From NCBI GenBank assembly GCA_013398295.1, contig VZSF01002923.1, positions 32,977 through 96,976 of the forward strand: a stretch of DNA of 64,000 bases. The letters run 5' to 3'. Position numbers and translations under genes: made by a program. The notes beneath the pieces were generated by a model. It was not told the DNA's origin and made no database searches. It worked only from the letters and a program-made list of their open reading frames with translations. Every line of letters starts with the position of its first letter. The first letter of the stretch is position 1. This document shows positions 23,663 through 35,815 of this stretch, in pieces. Source of the DNA: Chionis minor. Taxonomy: Eukaryota; Chordata; Aves; Charadriiformes; Chionididae.

Positions 23663-26600
23663 ATGTCGATGTCGCACCTGTACGGCACGGACGGGGAGGA
23701 TGGCGTGGAGATGGAGAACTTCGAGGTGTCGGACTGGGACCTGCAGAACGAGTTCAACCCCCACCGGCAGCGCCACCGGCAGACCAAGGAGGAGGCCACC
23801 TACGGCGTGTGGGCCGAGCGCGACTCGGACGAGGAGCGGCCCAGCTTCGGCGGCAAGCGGTACGGGCCGGGGTCCGTCCCCCCCTTCACCCCGGGCCGCG
23901 CCGGCTCCTCTCGGCCGGGGCCGTGCGTCTGGCGGCCCCCGGTTGTGCCCGGCTTGGTGGGTCTGCGGAGCCGCGGGGTTTGCCCCCTTTCGTGGGGGCT
24001 TTCAGGCTGTAAAAGTTCTCCTGAAGAGCCCAGCCGGGGACAGGGGCTGCCCCTGGGGCGGCCGTGGGGCGTACAGAGCTGCCTGAGGGGGACTTTGCCT
24101 GTGCAAGTGTGTCCCCGCTGCCCAGGGAGAAAGAACCGTTATTTCCTGGTGAAAACAGCGTTGAACTGCTCGTTAGTTTTTAATAATTCATTTTAAGGGG
24201 AGGCCTGTGGTGTAGTAGTCCCCAGGCATGTGTAGGAGTGTGCACAGGAAGAGAACTCACTCACGGGTCTCCTTTTGGTGTAGCTCTAGGGATTACTCTG
24301 CCCCAGTGAACTTCATCAGTGCTGGGCTGAAAAAGTCAGCGGCTGAGGATGTGTCAGAAGAAGACTCTGATGAAGATGAAAAGCCTGTGAAGCAGGAAGA
24401 AATCCCTAAAGAGTTTGTGCCAAAAAAGTTAAAAACGGTGAGTTGTCTAAACAGTTTTCAACTCTGCTTAATGTATTTACGAAACTTAAGCTGCAGTCTG
24501 AAGGTGCTGAAACAATAATAGAGCACTAAAGAAAGGGAGAAATAATTAAAACCAGAGAACCACATGTGAAAGCATGCAATTAAGGGGGTTGTTTTCTCTG
24601 TCTTTTGTAGCTATTCTGATGTATGGTTGTGTGTCCTTGGGAACTTAAGTCCTTTTAGGACCTTTTATCTTCCTTAATATTCCCCAACTGAGGTTGAAAT
24701 AAAAGAATGGCCTGTGGTTTACTGTCTTTCGAAGAGTTTTTTTGCTTTTTTAAAATGTTACAGAACAGTATGAAAAATCTAGACATGTTATAGATTAAAA
24801 AAATCAAATTCTTAATTTCAGTTACCAAACACAGAAGGTATCAGGAATCAGCTTCAGCTAAAATCAGTGGTGGAGACTAATCGCTGGCGGCTTCTCAGTC
24901 TGAGCTTGTCAGGACTTTCCTTTTCCATCTAAGGAATTTTAGGAAACTCCTTAGGTGTCGGCAGCTTACATGGATGCACAAGTCATGATGTAGCGAGCTG
25001 TAACGCGATGACAACGGTATTGTTTCTGGGAAGAACCTTTCTTTATACAGAGCTTGGTTATTGCAATGCCTGAAGATTGTGTGGGGTTTTTTTGTTTATT
25101 TGTTTTAACAGGGTGGCAATTTCAAGCCTAGTCAGAAAGGCTTTGTAGGAGGGACGAAATCTTTTGTGGATTTTGGCAGCTGGGAGAGACACACTAAAGG
25201 AATAGGGCAGAAGCTTCTTCAGAAGATGGGTTACGTCCCTGGAAGAGGTCTTGGGAAGAATGCTCAAGGTACTGTGATTGTGTGTTTGGTTGTTTGTTGT
25301 TAACTAGTAATTTGGAGAACAGATTGTGTTCTTTAAAGAACTGTCATCCTCCAGGTGGCTTACAACGTCATTCTTGTTTCCTTGCATCTCCTGCAAGTGA
25401 TCTGGGTCCTTATGATAAGACTCAGTTGTGTTTAAATTACTATAGGTGAATTCTATACTCTTGATATTTTGCAAGAGAAAAAGAAAAAAGGGAGATAATT
25501 CCAAAGGCAGTAGTCAGCTCACAGAAAAGGAGATGTTATTTTATGTGATAGAATAAAAAAGCAGTGAAATGTGTATGTGAATAATACTCTGCTTTGGTTT
25601 TTTTGGTGTGTGGTGGAATTAAGCGATTTTATAGTCACTAAGAAGTTAGTGGAATGGTAGAAGATGCCATAGTGATAGAGACAGAATACCAGGCTGGCTG
25701 TTTGTGCTGATTTGCTAACTTAGGGTACTGTAGGAAAAGCACTCGCTGTTCTTTCTCAATAAACAAACTGCTCATTCCAATCTAACTACCCTCCTCTTAG
25801 GTATTATCAATCCAATTGAGGCCAAACAAAGAAAAGGCAAAGGAGCTGTTGGGGCGTATGGCTCTGAAAGAACCAGCCAGTCTTTGCAAGACTTTCCTGT
25901 TGTGGACTCAGAAGAAGAAGCTGAGGAGGTATTTGTATGACTCTTGGTATAGCCCTGATTTTTCTGTTGTGTTGTATGTACAAAATTCAGTTCTGATATT
26001 AGCTTCTGTGTCAGAGAAAACTGGGCTCACTTTAGAAAAGAACCTAAAGACATAGCACACAAATTTAATTTAGACATATTTTTCTTGTCACTGTAATGTT
26101 CTTTGTTGTTCCTGGCACACTTTATTCCAGTAGTCTTGCTAGAACCCCACCTTCAAAGAGTCCCCTCAGGTAAATAGTCTTTGTCTTTTGTTTAAATTAA
26201 AAAAGAAATAATAAAAAAAAAATAATCAGAAACATACATTGTGAATGGAGCGGTTGGCTGGACCGCAGCATCTGAGGTGATTTGTCACTAAGCTTTACAG
26301 CTTTCTCGATTGTTTTGCTGTACAGCATTCTTCATTTTCCTGTAAAAAACAGAGGCAAATTTGGGGTGTGAGGGAAAAACAGCAACCACAACTCCACTTT
26401 GTTTTTGTCTAGGAATTTCAAAAAGAGCTCAGTCAGTGGCGGAAGGATCCTAATGGAGGCAAGAAAAAGCCCAAATACAGCTATAAGACAGTAGAAGAAC
26501 TGAAAGCCAAGGGTAGGATCAACAAGCAGCTTTCAGCCCCTCAGAAAGAGCTGTCTCAAGTCAAGGTAAGGCTGATAGCCCAGGAGGTGGCATTTTTGGG

Positions 26601-29600
26601 AAACAGTTCGTCGACTTTGGTATTGTGAGTGCTTTTTAGCCATTGGTAACCTTAACAGAATGTCTGCAGCTTCATAAAAATCAAGGCCTTGGACTCATCA
26701 CTGAATCAGCTGATAGACCATTGTGACAGCTGGGACACTGGTTTTGTTTTAAAGCACGTTCTTTGGCTTCAGAAAAATGCAAATTAGCATAAATGTGATT
26801 TTTTTTTAATATCAAGTTAAGTTTAATTGTTTAATTTGTCACAGGCATAACCCTCATCCACTTCTGAAAGCACCGTTGTCCTTATTGGGATTGTGCAACT
26901 AAACACATAGTTTGAACCATCTTCTACCTAGAAGGGACAGTAAGGGATTTGTCTTGTATGCACTTAATAAAATTATTCATGTAAAATTAACACGTCTTTG
27001 AAAGAAGTATAAAAGTACCTAAGACTTCCAGGCAATAATGAGTAGTATACTACTAGCATCATCACTGCTCCTAGAATTACTCAGTGAAATTGTAAAACTG
27101 AGGTCAGAAGAGGAGACTCTTCCATCTCTGATTCCAAATTGTTTCTCATTCATTCTTACTCTTCGTGTCTGGAGAAGACCTATTTGGAGGCAATCCGCAG
27201 TTGCCTCATTCAGAATACCAGTGTGTATTAGTAGCCCGCTGGAGTAATTAAGGTAATTTGAGATCTCCAGTCTTCAATTCGGAGTAAGGGATTTCCTTCT
27301 TTTTTAAACATGATTGATTTTTTTTTTTTGAGACATTTTTATTCTTATTTGTTGGAAGGTTATAGACATGACGGGCCGGGAACAAAAGGTTTATTACAGC
27401 TACAGTCAAATCAGCCACAAGCACAATATCCCGGATGACAGTCCTCAGCAGCCACTGGGCAAAGACTCCAAGCCCCAGGGATTTGCCTTGCCTGAGCTGG
27501 AGCACAACTTACAACTTCTCATTGACATCACAGAGCAGGAGATCATCCAGAATGACCGGCAGCTGCAGTACGAGAGGGACATGGTTGTCAACCTGACCCA
27601 CGAGATCCAGAAGATGTCTGAAGTTCTCTCGCATGAGGAGAAGGCAATTAGCAATCTCAGCAAGGTGCTGGAGATGGTGGAAGAGTGTGAGAGACGGATG
27701 CAGCCCAGTTGTGAAAATCCCTTAACCCTTGATGAGTGTGCAAAGATTTTTGAGACGCTTCAAGACAAGTACTATGAAGAGTACAGAATGTCTGATAGGG
27801 TAGACCTGGCAGTAGCAATAGTCTATCCTCTCATGAAAGATTACTTCAAGAACTGGGATCCCCTCAAGGTCTGTATTAATCTTGATTTATCTGCAGTTCT
27901 TACTTGATGGCTTAAGTAGTCTTTATTATATTGACTTTCCCCCACTCCTTGTCCCAAATTTCTGATCGGCCTGGAGGGGGGGGGAACCACTTTGCACCCA
28001 CTCTTTAGTTTTGCTACAACTGAAAGCTACTGTTCTGCAAAGCAGCTGACAATTGAGGAGCTTGTAAGCTTAAAATCAATCCCTTTAATGGATGTTGGAA
28101 AGAAAAAGTAGATGAAAGCTCAGTCTCTAGTTCTTGTTTTCAGCAAAAGCAGGAGAGATCTGTCTTTCATGTAGTCAGATACATGCTGTCTATTCTTAGT
28201 GCCATTTAGGCCGTGATAGGCAAGAGTCTGAACTATCTGTACACCTGAAAAAATTCAGACTATCCTCTTGCCCCCTGGATGTATGTTAAATGCATAAAGT
28301 GGGATTTTCCTCCTCTGGGACTTCGCTAATCATGGCTGCAAGCTCTTAGTTTGTCTTTTGAGTGGGTGAGAAAGCTGTCTGTAGCCAAGGCATACCATCA
28401 GCCTGCTTTTTGTAGATACCAGCTGAAATGAATGAAAAGGGAGAAAGGCCGCTGATACCTTATCATTTTATCATTTCCAGGACTGTACCTATGGCACAGA
28501 GATCATAGCCAAGTGGAAGAACCTTTTGGAAAATGATCAGCTGTTATCACACAGTGGGCAGGACCTGTCAACAGACGCTTTTCACAGGTAAAGCCCAAAT
28601 GAGTTGTACTTTGTAGCATCTTCAAGTGCTGCTTCCTCAGTAATGGAAAAGAACAGATAAAAGCATGCTTTCCAGATGATTCTCGTGACGTGTCTGTTAA
28701 AATCCAGCTGTCAGCTATATAAAAAGAAGTATCTTTTAAATAACAGTTACCATTTGGTTTATTTAGGCCTGGGGCTATGTCTTTAAGCTGAACTTTGATT
28801 TTTTTTTTTTTTTTTTTTCCTCCAGACTGATGTGGGAAATCTGGATGCCGTATGTCAGAAACATAGTGGCACAGTGGCAACCGAGGAACTGTGGATCGAT
28901 GGTGGATTTCCTGGATAGCTGGGTTACTGTTGTTCCTGTCTGGATACTGGATAACATTCTGGACCAGCTCATCTTCCCCAAGCTACAGAAAGAGGTAAGA
29001 CGAGAGGGCTGTGTTAGAGTGAAGCTGTGCTCTGAAACAGTTTTTGAATTTCAGTCAACTAGAACTTCTAAAGTACCAGTTTGCTGCCTCTGCTGATGCA
29101 TTTAGGAGTTAGGGGGTTGCATTATGGCTCTTTTGGCATCCGGCAAGACTTACTGCTAATGGATAGACTTATTTTATTCTTTTCTGGTTTACCTCAAGGT
29201 CGAAAGCTGGAATCCTTTAACAGACACAGTCCCAATCCATTCGTGGATCCATCCCTGGCTTCCTCTGATGCAGGCACGATTAGAGCCGCTGTATTCTCCC
29301 ATCCGAAACAAGCTGGCGAATGCACTGCAGAAGTGGCATCCCAGTGACTCTTCTGCCAAACTTATCCTTCAGCCCTGGAAAGATGTGTTCACGCCTGGGT
29401 CATGGGAGGCTTTCATGGTCAAAAACATCGTGCCTAAACTAGGTGAGACAAGCCAGAGAGTGCTGAATTTCTGGAATCTGCTTGTTTCCACTTTCCCCCT
29501 TACGCATAGAAAAGATACATGTTAACGTGGTTGCCACCGTTACTTCAAAAAATATTATTACTAAGTTTAGACCAAGCTTGCATCTTCTTTTCTGCTACTA

Positions 29601-32600
29601 GTACTACGCATTTTTTTTCAGAAGCAGACATTTTGGAAAATGTGAGGAAGTGCTCTGATTATTCTTGATGTTTTCTGTCTTATTTTTCCAAGTCATCTAA
29701 TTCTGTTCTTCAGCTGACAGGAATATCTGATAGCTGTCAGAATAACAGACTAAAATGTCTCCCTGTTACTCCTATATTCTTTGGTCTGTGCTCATTCATG
29801 AGTTTTGTAATTCACCATTCAGATACACAAACTGGCTAAAAGGCTCTGTAGTCTAAAACAAAACTCGAATGTTTTAAATTTCTCAGTTCTAGCGGCAAAT
29901 TGTAGTCGCTGGAAATGGAAGTGCACTGTTTTGGTGGCAGGGATCAGCCAAACAGTGTAAAGATCCCAAATGTCCCTTAGGGTGGCATGCAATACAGGTG
30001 CTCCTCAGATCATGTGTGCTGCTAATGAAATAGGTCAGGGCACTGATAAATCTATGAGTCAAGTTCTTTTCTGACTCTTCTCCCCCTCTTTTTCCAGGGA
30101 TGTGTTTGAATGAACTCGTCATAAACCCTCACCAGCAGCACATGGATGCCTTCTACTGGGTGATTGACTGGGAGGGGATGATTTCTGTCTCCAGTCTTGT
30201 TGGGCTGCTGGAGAAACACTTCTTCCCAAAGTGGCTGCAGGTGAGAAACTCTCAAGGCCGAGTAAACAGGCTTGATTCACTGCGAAGTGTTTTAGTGACT
30301 CCTGCCTAGAAATTGCTGCGCCAGTGCTGAAATGGTTTGACTGCCAAATGGGGTGATTTCCACTCGTAGCTCCATACACATCAGAACAGAGTATTTCTTA
30401 AGACTGTCACAGTCCTTTCTTTTACTGAAAGCTCAGTAATAAACTAAGTGGTAATAAGGACTCTCCTCCATAAATGTCACTGTCCTACTGCATTTCATCT
30501 CTCATGTTGTTTTGCAGGTGCTGTGCTCTTGGCTTAGCAACAGCCCCAATTATGAAGAGATTACGAAGTGGTACTTGGGTTGGAAGTCCATGTTCTCCGA
30601 CCAAGTGTTAGCACATCCATCGATCAAAGACAAATTTAATGAAGCTCTTGATATCATGAACCGGGCTGTCTCTTCCAGTGTTGGTAGGTGGTTTATGGGG
30701 ATGGCAGCACAGCGATGCCTCGTTCTGTATTTAGGCATGGCCCTGCTAATCCTCATTGTAGCAGTGCCCATGAGCAGTGAAATTCAAAGTGTGTTTTGCC
30801 TTGCGGTGTCTATAAATAACACCTGTAAGGTGCTAATTAATAGTCTGCGCTTCACTGAAGCAGAAATAGATTTTTGGTGACTGGCGGCCATTAAGCAACT
30901 GATTCTCTTTCAGCCTTGCCTGATTGTAGTGTACTTTATGACAGTCAACGAGTGTTGTGGTTTAACCCCAGCTGGCAGCTGGGACCACACAGTCGCGCTC
31001 TCAGTTCTGCCCCCACCCTGCCTCACGAAGGGTAAGGGAAAAGTAGGGGAAAAGAAAAAAAACTCGTGGGTTGAGATGAAGACAACTTAAAAGAATAATG
31101 GAAAAGGAAAATAACAACAGTAATAATAATGGTAAAAGCATATACAAAATAATGATGCAATGCAAGTCACTCTCTCCACCTAGTGAATTGGTTGCCCAGC
31201 CTGTCCCGAGCAGTGACTGTGGATTCCTGCTCTCCCCGGCCAATCCCCATTTATATACTGAGCACAACATCGATGGTTACGGAATATTCTGTTGGCCAGT
31301 TTGTTCTGTCTATGCTCCCTCCCAGCTTCTATGGGAAGCTGAAAAAAGTCCTTGAATAATATAAACATCACCTGGCAACAACTAAAACAATATGCATTAT
31401 CGACATTCCTTTCATACCCAATGTGAAACACAGCAACCACTAGAAAGAAAATTAACTGTATCCCAGCTGAAACCAGTACAATGAGAGACCATCATTTAAA
31501 GATGTTGACTTCTAAAGCTATAATTTGTTGGGTTTTTTTCCTTTATGGTGAGATACTGGTTCTTCTCCTTAGTTTCAGAGCAGTGCCCTTTCCTTCCACA
31601 TGACTCGCCCTGTGACCTAAAAGAAATTGTTAGGAACTTACTGGGAATTAAACTGTATAAAGGAGAAGGCCATGCCTGAGGGAGCAGCAGCTGAAATTTG
31701 CTCTGCCCTCCAAGGCTGAGAACTCCTTTCCTACGTTGTTCTTGCCCATTTGCTGTACAGTGCAATGGAGAATCTGCATCAGAAACATGCATTCCTTGAG
31801 GCCCAGTTTAAGTGTAATGTTTATTTCTGTGGTAAAATGATACAACTGCAGGTGAGCATTGCGCAAAGAGGAATTCACCTTTTGAGAGATTTCTGGCGTG
31901 ATAGTCATGCAGCCAAAAAGTGAACTAGGGGCTGATAGTGAAAGTGCTCCTGATGCAATGCTGCTTCCTGCAATACAGTGCTGCTCCATCCTTAGCCTGA
32001 TTTTTGCAATAGTCCCTGTTTTAACACCACAGCGGCCACAGGCTGGGTTTTGGCTTTGAGGAGTATTCTTCTGTTGCTGTTCTTTTTGTTGTTCGCATTT
32101 TCCCCTTGGCAGTAGCAGCGCAGCATCCTCCTCTGCTGTGCGTGCCCAGATACAATTTGGGAACATACCCAATCCTGTTGCTTCTGCTGCAGTTCTCCGA
32201 TTCACCTGATAGCCTATGTTGTATTAGGAATAACAGTATAAAACTTAACGAATTAGAATGTGTAAGGGAGGATTCAGAGCACTATTGGTCGACTTTACTA
32301 CGTGTGTCCTGGACTAGAGTTTCCCCGTAGCCCTTGCACTAGGAACAGCCTGGCACCTTGTTTTAACGTGTTTTTGTCCCAAACAGGTGGGTACATGCAG
32401 CCAGGCGCTCGAGAGAACATCGCCTACCTTACTCACACCGAGCGGAGGAAAGACTTCCAGTACGAAGCCATGCAGGAGCGGCGGGAGGCTGAGAACATGG
32501 CCCAGCGTGGCATCGGCATGGCCGCCAGCTCTGTGCCAATGAACTTTAAGGACCTAATTCAGACGAAAGCAGAGGAGCACAACATTGTTTTCATGCCCGT

Positions 32601-32742
32601 GATTGGAAAGCGGCATGAAGGGAAACAGCTGTATACGTTTGGACGGATTGTCATTTACATTGACAGAGGTGTTGTGTTTGTACAAGGAGAAAAGACTTGG
32701 GTGCCAACCTCCCTCCAGAGTCTCATTGACATGGCTAAGTGA
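23663..32742 (+). CDS. TFIP11: tuftelin-interacting protein 11 (G-patch splicing factor)
   Basis: Nuclear spliceosomal protein, vertebrate counterpart of yeast Ntr1/Spp382, which works with DHX15/Prp43 in intron-lariat spliceosome disassembly. Coding exons: 23663-23859, 24284-24437, 25112-25268, 25801-25928, 26413-26565, 27359-27868, 28481-28587, 28826-28994, 29199-29442, 30098-30240, 30518-30683 and 32387-32742. The 2484 nt stay in phase and encode 827 aa (human 837). The N-terminal TIP region has WDLQNEFNP and [12 protein letters not shown]; an acidic stretch ([13 protein letters not shown]) follows. The G-patch, about residues 144-190, shows [19 protein letters not shown]. The GCFC region follows ([31 protein letters not shown]), and the C-terminus is nearly identical to human ([18 protein letters not shown]). 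The start ATG has G at -3. Introns are all GT-AG. Confidence 0.97.
25269..25800 (+). other. TFIP11 intron 3
   Basis: 532 bases, AT-rich, GTACTG donor and CCTCTTAG acceptor. No embedded RNA or repeat recognised. Confidence 0.7.
25929..27358 (+). other. TFIP11 introns 4 and 5 with the 153-nt exon between them
   Basis: AT-rich introns around exon 26413-26565. The acceptor of the second intron is TTGTTGGAAG, with a purine-rich end but a strong upstream pyrimidine tract (poly-T near 27318). No other feature recognised. Confidence 0.7.
27869..28480 (+). other. TFIP11 intron 6
   Basis: 612 bases, GTCTGT donor and CATTTCCAG acceptor. I looked for snoRNA C/D or H/ACA boxes here and saw none convincing. 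Confidence 0.65.
29443..30097 (+). other. TFIP11 intron 9
   Basis: 655 bases, AT-rich, no repeats or RNA genes recognised. Confidence 0.65.
30684..32386 (+). other. TFIP11 last intron, containing an LTR insertion
   Basis: 1.7 kb intron, much of it accounted for by the solo LTR at 30953-31480. The rest (31486-32386) holds no recognised element. Confidence 0.75.
30953..31480 (-). mobile_element. avian endogenous-retrovirus solo LTR
   Basis: A 528-base element. On the minus strand it starts TGTACTGGTTTC..., continues with a conserved GGGATACAGTTAATTTTC-like block, has a TATA-like TATATAA (31252-31258), and later TCTCAACCCACGAGTTTT, before ending ...CAACA. The TG...CA ends are flanked by ACGAG on the left and ATGAG on the right, a 5-bp target duplication with one mismatch. 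No internal retroviral genes are present, so it is a solo LTR. I recognise the family as a widespread avian ERV LTR but cannot give a database name. It lies antisense in the last TFIP11 intron. Confidence 0.85.
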
Positions 32743-32800
32743 GGCCCCGCTCTGGACTGTGAAGACCATCTGGCTAAAATTTTTAGTGTAACTGTCTTAG

Positions 32801-32806
32801 AATAAA
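32801..32806 (+). terminator. TFIP11 polyadenylation signal (AATAAA)
   Basis: AATAAA 59 bases after the TFIP11 stop codon, giving a very short 3' UTR. Confidence 0.85.
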
Positions 32807-32979
32807 GAAGTTACAGATTTGTAAATAGAGTGAAGCTGTAGCTGTATGCCAGGATTTTTTTTCTTAGAAGAGCTGTTCAGGCAGTGTCAAGAGATGAAAC
32901 TACATGTGGAAGTCAGTGTTGAGGGAACAAGGGGTTCTGATGCTTGTGTAATTGCCAGCTGTAACAGAGGTTTATCAGC

Positions 32980-33105
32980 AGGTTAGAAGGGACCACAGGA
33001 GGTGATTCTCTGCTCCAACAACAGATGAGCGAGGGCTGGTCTAGCTGAGTCCTGAAGGTCTCCAGGGACAGAGATGTCACAGCTTCTCCTTGCCTGCTGC
33101 GCTGC
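32980..33105 (-). mobile_element. old CR1 LINE fragment
   Basis: Degenerate match to the CR1 3' region, read on the plus strand as GGTTAGAAGGGACCACAGGA, then GTCCTGAAGGTCTCCAGGGA and a CTCAGG(C)AGC block. The A/T-rich 3' terminus is lost. It is an older copy than the one near 54 kb. Confidence 0.6.
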
Positions 33106-33696
33106 TCAGGCAGCGAGGGTTACAGTCCTGACAATGGCACCCACACAGCGGGCTCCTCCCTACAATGCACAGCCAGGACTCTTCCCACCTCTTTCCAGGT
33201 GTGCTGGTGGCATTTCCAGCCTGGTGCCGGCCCACAAGCCAGCAGGTGCTCCCGGTGCCCTCTCTTCCCTGTCATCACGGAGCTGGAAGTGGGGCACTTT
33301 GTCCCACTGTGCTGTGGGCCTGCAGCAGTTCAGGGCACAGAGGTGAGGGAGGGAAACTGCCACTTTCTTTCCCCTAGAGGGAGATGACCTGATTCTTCAC
33401 AGAACAGCTGAAGCACCAATTTCACCAGACAGCTGAAGGCACCTGCCTGTGAGAAAGCTTTTCTAAGCCTGCATTTGGAACTAGACACCATTATCTTCAA
33501 CTAAAAACCCCTCTCAACTCATTCCCCCTGCCTGATGCATCAAAATGTGTGCAGTACATGCAAAGGCTTTGAAGTGTTCTTGAAAGGGGAGGGCATCAAA
33601 AGAGCAATCACGCAGTACGGCTGGCGTAAAAGGCAGGTTTTAGTTAAATTTGTTCACTGTAGATAAACAAGTGTAAGTCAAAGCACAGCTTTACCT
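33106..33696. other. intergenic spacer between convergent TFIP11 and SRRD
   Basis: About 0.6 kb. No gene seen. Both neighbouring polyadenylation signals point into it. Confidence 0.7.
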
Positions 33697-33702
33697 TTTA
33701 TT
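33697..33702 (-). terminator. SRRD polyadenylation signal (AATAAA, minus strand)
   Basis: TTTATT on the plus strand, 136 bases beyond the SRRD stop codon on the minus strand. Confidence 0.75.
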
Positions 33703-33837
33703 AAATAATTAAGATATAAAAATGTCCCATTGTGCGCAGTGTTCAGGTGCTGCCACTTCCCGTGGAGCACGCCGACACTGTCAGTGATACAGCTTCATCT
33801 GGCTCTGCAGAAGCTGCCCCGGGAAGAGACGGAGCGG

Positions 33838-35805
33838 TCAGGACTCCGCAGCACTGGGATTGTGCTGGTCAGCTCTGTCCTCCTTCCTGATGATCTCACA
33901 GTCTTCATATGTTGGCTCCTCCACGAAGTCCCAGACCTCAGGGGAGAGTTCCTTCAGTTTTTGCAAGGGAAACCAGTGGACAGAGGTGTCGTTAAAGGTA
34001 TCCAGGTACCGAGGGTGGTCTGGGAGTGCCACTTCCTCTGTCCCTTTCAAGACCTAAAGAGCATTTGGGGGAAAAAGTTAGTAATGATGCAGGAGTACCT
34101 TTCTACAAAGTTCAGTCAAGAGTCGAAGATGAGCATGGGGTTACATTAACCCCAGCACCTGCGTGCAGTGTGTTCTGCAGATAGTGTAGAATGATCCTAA
34201 AGTGATTAATTTTTATATTGTAGCAGCCAGAAAAAAAGGTTTTAAAAATAACCACCCTCTTCTTTCCAGCTGGAATTACTTTCCTTTCTCGTTAAATGGT
34301 GCTTTGTCAACACAAAAACCAAGTGTTAAAAAAACCTAGTGGCTCATACCTTTGCTATGTAAGAGTAATCCCTCTCCAGTATTCTTGACAATAATCTAGA
34401 ATAAGAGAAGGTAACTAGCGTTAGATGTGATGCTCCTGTGAAATGAAGGAAATGTTTCTGCGCAGCGTGGGGGACAGATGGTTGATGACAGCAACAGCAA
34501 GTGATGGTTCAACACCAAGTTGAAAATGAGCAAAACACGGAAATCATTGTTGGAAGGAGTAAAGGAAGCAAGGAGAGGAAAACACTGTTGGAGGCGTTTC
34601 CAACAGAACCTTTTCCCATGGGGGCTGCACGCACCTTTCCTCGATTCCTTTAAAGCTGTTCCCGATGATGACCATTTTGGAGAGTGCCCCTGCGGACCAG
34701 TTCCTCCACAGGAGGTTGTTGTACAAGGCTTTCCCGCAGTGCACCATGTAAAAAAGCGTGGCCGAGCCCTCAATGCCGTGCTTCCCTTCCTGCAGGTAAA
34801 CCAACCCTTCCCGTTACAGCCGCTCCCGGAGCCTCAGCAGCGGATGCCAGATGCGTCTCCCCCCCCGNNNNNNNNNNNNNNNNNNNNNNNNNNNNNNNNN
34901 NNNNNNNNNNNNNNNNNNNNNNNNNNNNNNNNNNNNNNNNNNNNNNNNNNNNNNNNNNNNNNNNNNNNNNNNNNNNNNNNNNNNNNNNNNNNNNNNNNNN
35001 NNNNNNNNNNNNNNNNNNNNNNNNNNNNNNNNNNNNNNNNNNNNNNNNNNNNNNNNNNNNNNNNNNNNNNNNNNNNNNNNNNNNNNNNNNNNNNNNNNNN
35101 NNNNNNNNNNNNNNNNNNNNNNNNNNNNNNNNNNNNNNNNNNNNNNNNNNNNNNNNNNNNNNNNNNNNNNNNNNNNNNNNNNNNNNNNNNNNNNNNNNNN
35201 NNNNNNNNNNNNNNNNNNNNNNNNNNNNNNNNNNNNNNNNNNNNNNNNNNNNNNNNNNNNNNNNNNNNNNNNNNNNNNNNNNNNNNNNNNNNNNNNNNNN
35301 NNNNNNNNNNNNNNNNNNNNNNNNNNNNNNNNNNNNNNNNNNNNNNNNNNNNNNNNNNNNNNNNNNNNNNNNNNNNNNNNNNNNNNNNNNNNNNNNNNNN
35401 NNNNNNNNNNNNNNNNNNNNNNNNNNNNNNNNNNNNNNNNNNNNNNNNNNNNNNNNNNNNNNNNNNNNNNNNNNNNNNNNNNNNNNNNNNNNNNNNNNNN
35501 NNNNNNNNNNNNNNNNNNNNNNNNNNNNNNNNNNNNNNNNNNNNNNNNNNNNNNNNNNNNNNNNNNNNNNNNNNNNNNNNNNNNNNNNNNNNNNNNNNNN
35601 NNNNNNNNNNNNNNNNNNNNNNNNNNNNNNNNNNNNNNNNNNNNNNNNNNNNNNNNNNNNNNNNNNNNNNNNNNNNNNNNNNNNNNNNNNNNNNNNNNNN
35701 NNNNNNNNNNNNNNNNNNNNNNNNNNNNNCCGCGCCGTCCTCCGCCTCCTCCCGGCCCCGCCGCCGCCTGCCGCCCGCTACGCGCCACCCGCCCGCCGCC
35801 GCCAT
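33838..35805 (-). CDS. SRRD: SRR1-domain protein, interrupted by an assembly gap
   Basis: SRR1-like protein; the plant homologue SRR1 affects circadian and phytochrome signalling, the vertebrate role is poorly defined. Visible coding parts on the minus strand: start exon from the ATG at 35805 to the gap edge (35730), then 34789-34635, 34395-34350 and 34053-33838 ending in TGA. The last three exons (155, 46 and 216 nt) are in phase and encode about 138 residues with the SRR1 signature [40 protein letters not shown] and [10 protein letters not shown]. The start exon encodes [20 protein letters not shown], matching the Ala/Arg-rich start expected from human. The middle of the protein lies inside gap 34868-35729, so completeness cannot be judged. 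It is divergent from HPS4. Confidence 0.9.
34054..34349 (-). other. last SRRD intron
   Basis: 296 bases, minus strand, donor GTATGA and acceptor TCTTTAG. Nothing embedded. Confidence 0.8.
34868..35729. other. assembly gap (862 N) over SRRD 5' exons
   Basis: Flanked by C-rich sequence on the left and a CpG-dense coding start on the right. It removes the end of SRRD exon 1, the following intron(s), and any coding exons before 34789. Confidence 0.99.
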
Positions 35806-35815
35806 GTGCCCCCCC

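Noticed and set aside
24960..25020. A possible C/D-box snoRNA in TFIP11 intron 2 (TGATG and CGATGA phrases)
   Set aside because: No paired C, D and terminal stem arrangement could be built.
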